From the NCBI GenBank assembly GCA_029379385.1, contig CM055611.1, forward strand, positions 2,294,001-2,358,000: 64,000 bases of DNA. Direction: 5' to 3'. Both the position numbers and the translations under genes were made by a program. Shown here piece after piece: positions 62,420 through 64,000 of the stretch. Source of the DNA: Quillaja saponaria. Its lineage: Eukaryota; Streptophyta; Magnoliopsida; Fabales; Quillajaceae. The notes beneath the pieces are model-generated. The model was given only the letters and a program-made list of their open reading frames with translations, was not told where the DNA came from and did not search any database. Position 1 is the stretch's first letter. Every line of letters begins with the position of its first letter.

Positions 62420-63762
62420 CTAAGATAAGATGCTTGGATTCAAAGCAGCAAATGCAAGTAGCTCTTGGTCTTGCTCAAATAAGGCCATGTCTTGTTCACT
62501 CAAATAAACCCAAGCCTCTATTCCATTACCATCTTTTGTATCCAACATGGTCACAATATTCTTGATGTGATATTGAGCATTAGCTGAACTCACCCATATT
62601 GGCTTTCCCAATCCAAAGTCAGACTCATATAATGAAATTCTACACCAACTGGTGCTCATATACAAGTCTACTTTATCATACTCTTTGAACACATCACCCA
62701 TCTCTTTGGACCCCTCTGAAATTACTAATGAAGCCTCATTCTTTTCAACCCATTTGGAAAAATCTTGAAAAAACTTTTCTTTCCCTTTTCTGAGTGCAAC
62801 AACCAAGCTTTTCAACTCAATTTCCTCATCCTCCTCTGGCGCCCTTGCAACAATTACACTAGCAAGGTTCCCCATACAACTTCCATGCAATGTGGGTGTC
62901 TTTGTTCTGCGGAAGTTCAGTGTTTGGGACAAGAAAGATGGTCTAGAAAACCCCAAGTTTAATCTTGAGGCTCTCGTTGCACACTTCCAAATGAGAGACG
63001 TCACAACTTCCACACGAGTTGTTTGTTGAATTGCCTCACTGGTGGTGAGTACCTTAAGAGCCTCAATCTTTGAAGCATTGAAAACAAACCTCTTTGAAAT
63101 GCACTTGTCTGTGTCAGGATTGTCATTATTAGAAGTCCCGTCCACAAATGGGATATCTCTAGATGGAAATAAGGATGCTGCAGCACTGAAATCCGGAGAC
63201 AAGATTTCGTCACACCCAAGAGCTGTTTTAGACCAATATTGTAAGAATGTGCTCAAAGTGAGTACATCAGCAACCTTGTGAGACATACGCAAACCAATAG
63301 CAACTCCACCACATTGGAAAAATTAGCTTGAACTAGCAGTAGACACCCTGTATCTTCTTCCTTGGATGCAATATTGTCAATAGGAAGTAATTCTGCTACA
63401 ACCTTTTCATCTGGTTGATGAAGAATGTCCAAAAGAATGCAATTGACTCGAGCTTCGACATAAGTAATGCCCTCATCATTGCATTCTACATAGAGATTGT
63501 CTTTGATTCTTCCTGCAAAAGAGTAGAAGTGTGTTAATGTTTTTGATAGTGAACTCTTTACCTGCAGGGAAATATCACTGGCCCTGGCTTCTAGATGGTC
63601 ATCACTGTCCTTGCTATTGGTGGAATAGAAGAGGACTAGTGGAATATAAACTGCAGGAGTCAATTGATCCAAGAGGGAGAGCTTTAGGTTCCTAAGGTGA
63701 GAAGGCGTTGGAGACAATGGTTTAACAATTTCTCTCCTCACAGTTTCAATCCTAATTGCCAT
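62420..63762 (-). pseudogene. BAHD acyltransferase with a one-base frameshift
   Basis: BAHD enzymes use acyl-CoA to acylate hydroxyl or amino groups of specialised metabolites in the cytosol. Reading from ATG 63762 (MAIRIETVRREIVKPLSPTP, LSLLDQLTPAVYIPLVLFY) the frame is open to about 63320, then shifts. The rest, with SHKVAD (HxxxD, the catalytic His), CMGNLASVI and the structural motif DFGLGKP (usually DFGWG), is open in the next frame down to TAG at 62420. The break lies in a run of five A (plus strand, 63318-63322): one more base there would make the frame continuous through QANF and GGVAIGLRMSHK, giving about 447 aa, the normal family length. No intron. The N-terminus and motifs resemble clade III enzymes (vinorine synthase / alcohol acetyltransferase type). 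It is either a recent pseudogene or a sequence error. Upstream, a TATA-like TTTAAATA lies at about 63811-63820. Confidence 0.85.
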
Positions 63763-64000
63763 TCTCAGGGTTTTGTTTTTGATATCTGCGGCTACAGTTG
63801 GTTGGGGAAGTATTTAAAGACAAGCTTTGGATGCTAGTAAAATCTGTGGGATAACGTAAAGCATCTGCATTTTCCATTAATCAACTATACAAGGGAGTAA
63901 AAGGATAATAAAAATATCATTTCGTTTTTTTAAAAAATTATTTGACTTTTAAGATGAATTAAAAATAAATACTAAAAAAAATTAAAAACTTTAGAAAAAG
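63763..64000 (-). promoter_or_regulatory. Upstream region of the BAHD gene
   Basis: On the minus strand CTTTAAATACTTCC at about 63809-63822 is a TATA-like element some 50 bases before the ATG. The rest up to the window edge is AT-rich, with no further gene seen. Confidence 0.4.

Overview
This 64 kb window is nuclear DNA of a flowering plant, most likely a eudicot. It is AT-rich, its genes carry GT-AG introns, and it holds plant gene families (class I small heat shock proteins, COPT copper transporter, PASTICCINO1, CYP82 cytochrome P450, BAHD acyltransferase) separated by retroelement debris and an endogenous pararetrovirus. I cannot name the species.

0-22 kb is the gene-rich part. A broken small heat shock protein copy runs off the left edge on the minus strand, still behind a good heat-shock promoter. 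It is followed by an intact but divergent class I small heat shock protein (1690-2127, +), a COPT/Ctr copper transporter (3243-3662, +), the 20-coding-exon PASTICCINO1 gene (5811-16102, -) and a five-exon plant gene of unknown function (19367-21185, -). One PAS1 intron contains a dead LINE 3' end.

22-50 kb has no intact host gene that I can see. It contains a LINE/RNase H relic (27.5-28.5 kb, -); a rearranged endogenous caulimovirid (31.0-38.6 kb) whose two parts lie in opposite orientation and together span nearly a whole viral genome; a second LINE relic (42.2-46.9 kb, +) split by a non-coding LTR element with about 0.3 kb LTRs; and an AT-rich 1077-bp direct tandem duplication (47.8-49.95 kb).

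50-64 kb has two specialised-metabolism genes: a two-exon CYP82-family P450 (50325-52119, +) and a BAHD acyltransferase (62420-63762, -) whose frame is broken by one base in a homopolymer. Between them lies a tandem array with a 154-bp period. On the minus strand its unit reads as a piece of Ty1/copia reverse transcriptase. A 3066-bp element with TG...CA ends, no visible coding capacity and a 5-bp target duplication (GATAT) is inserted in the array and looks like a solo LTR.

The genes do not form one pathway. The two heat-shock genes are related copies. The P450 and the acyltransferase are a typical oxidation/acylation pair about 10 kb apart, but nothing here shows that they work together. 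The most unusual signals are the copia-RT-derived satellite and the virus split into inverted halves.
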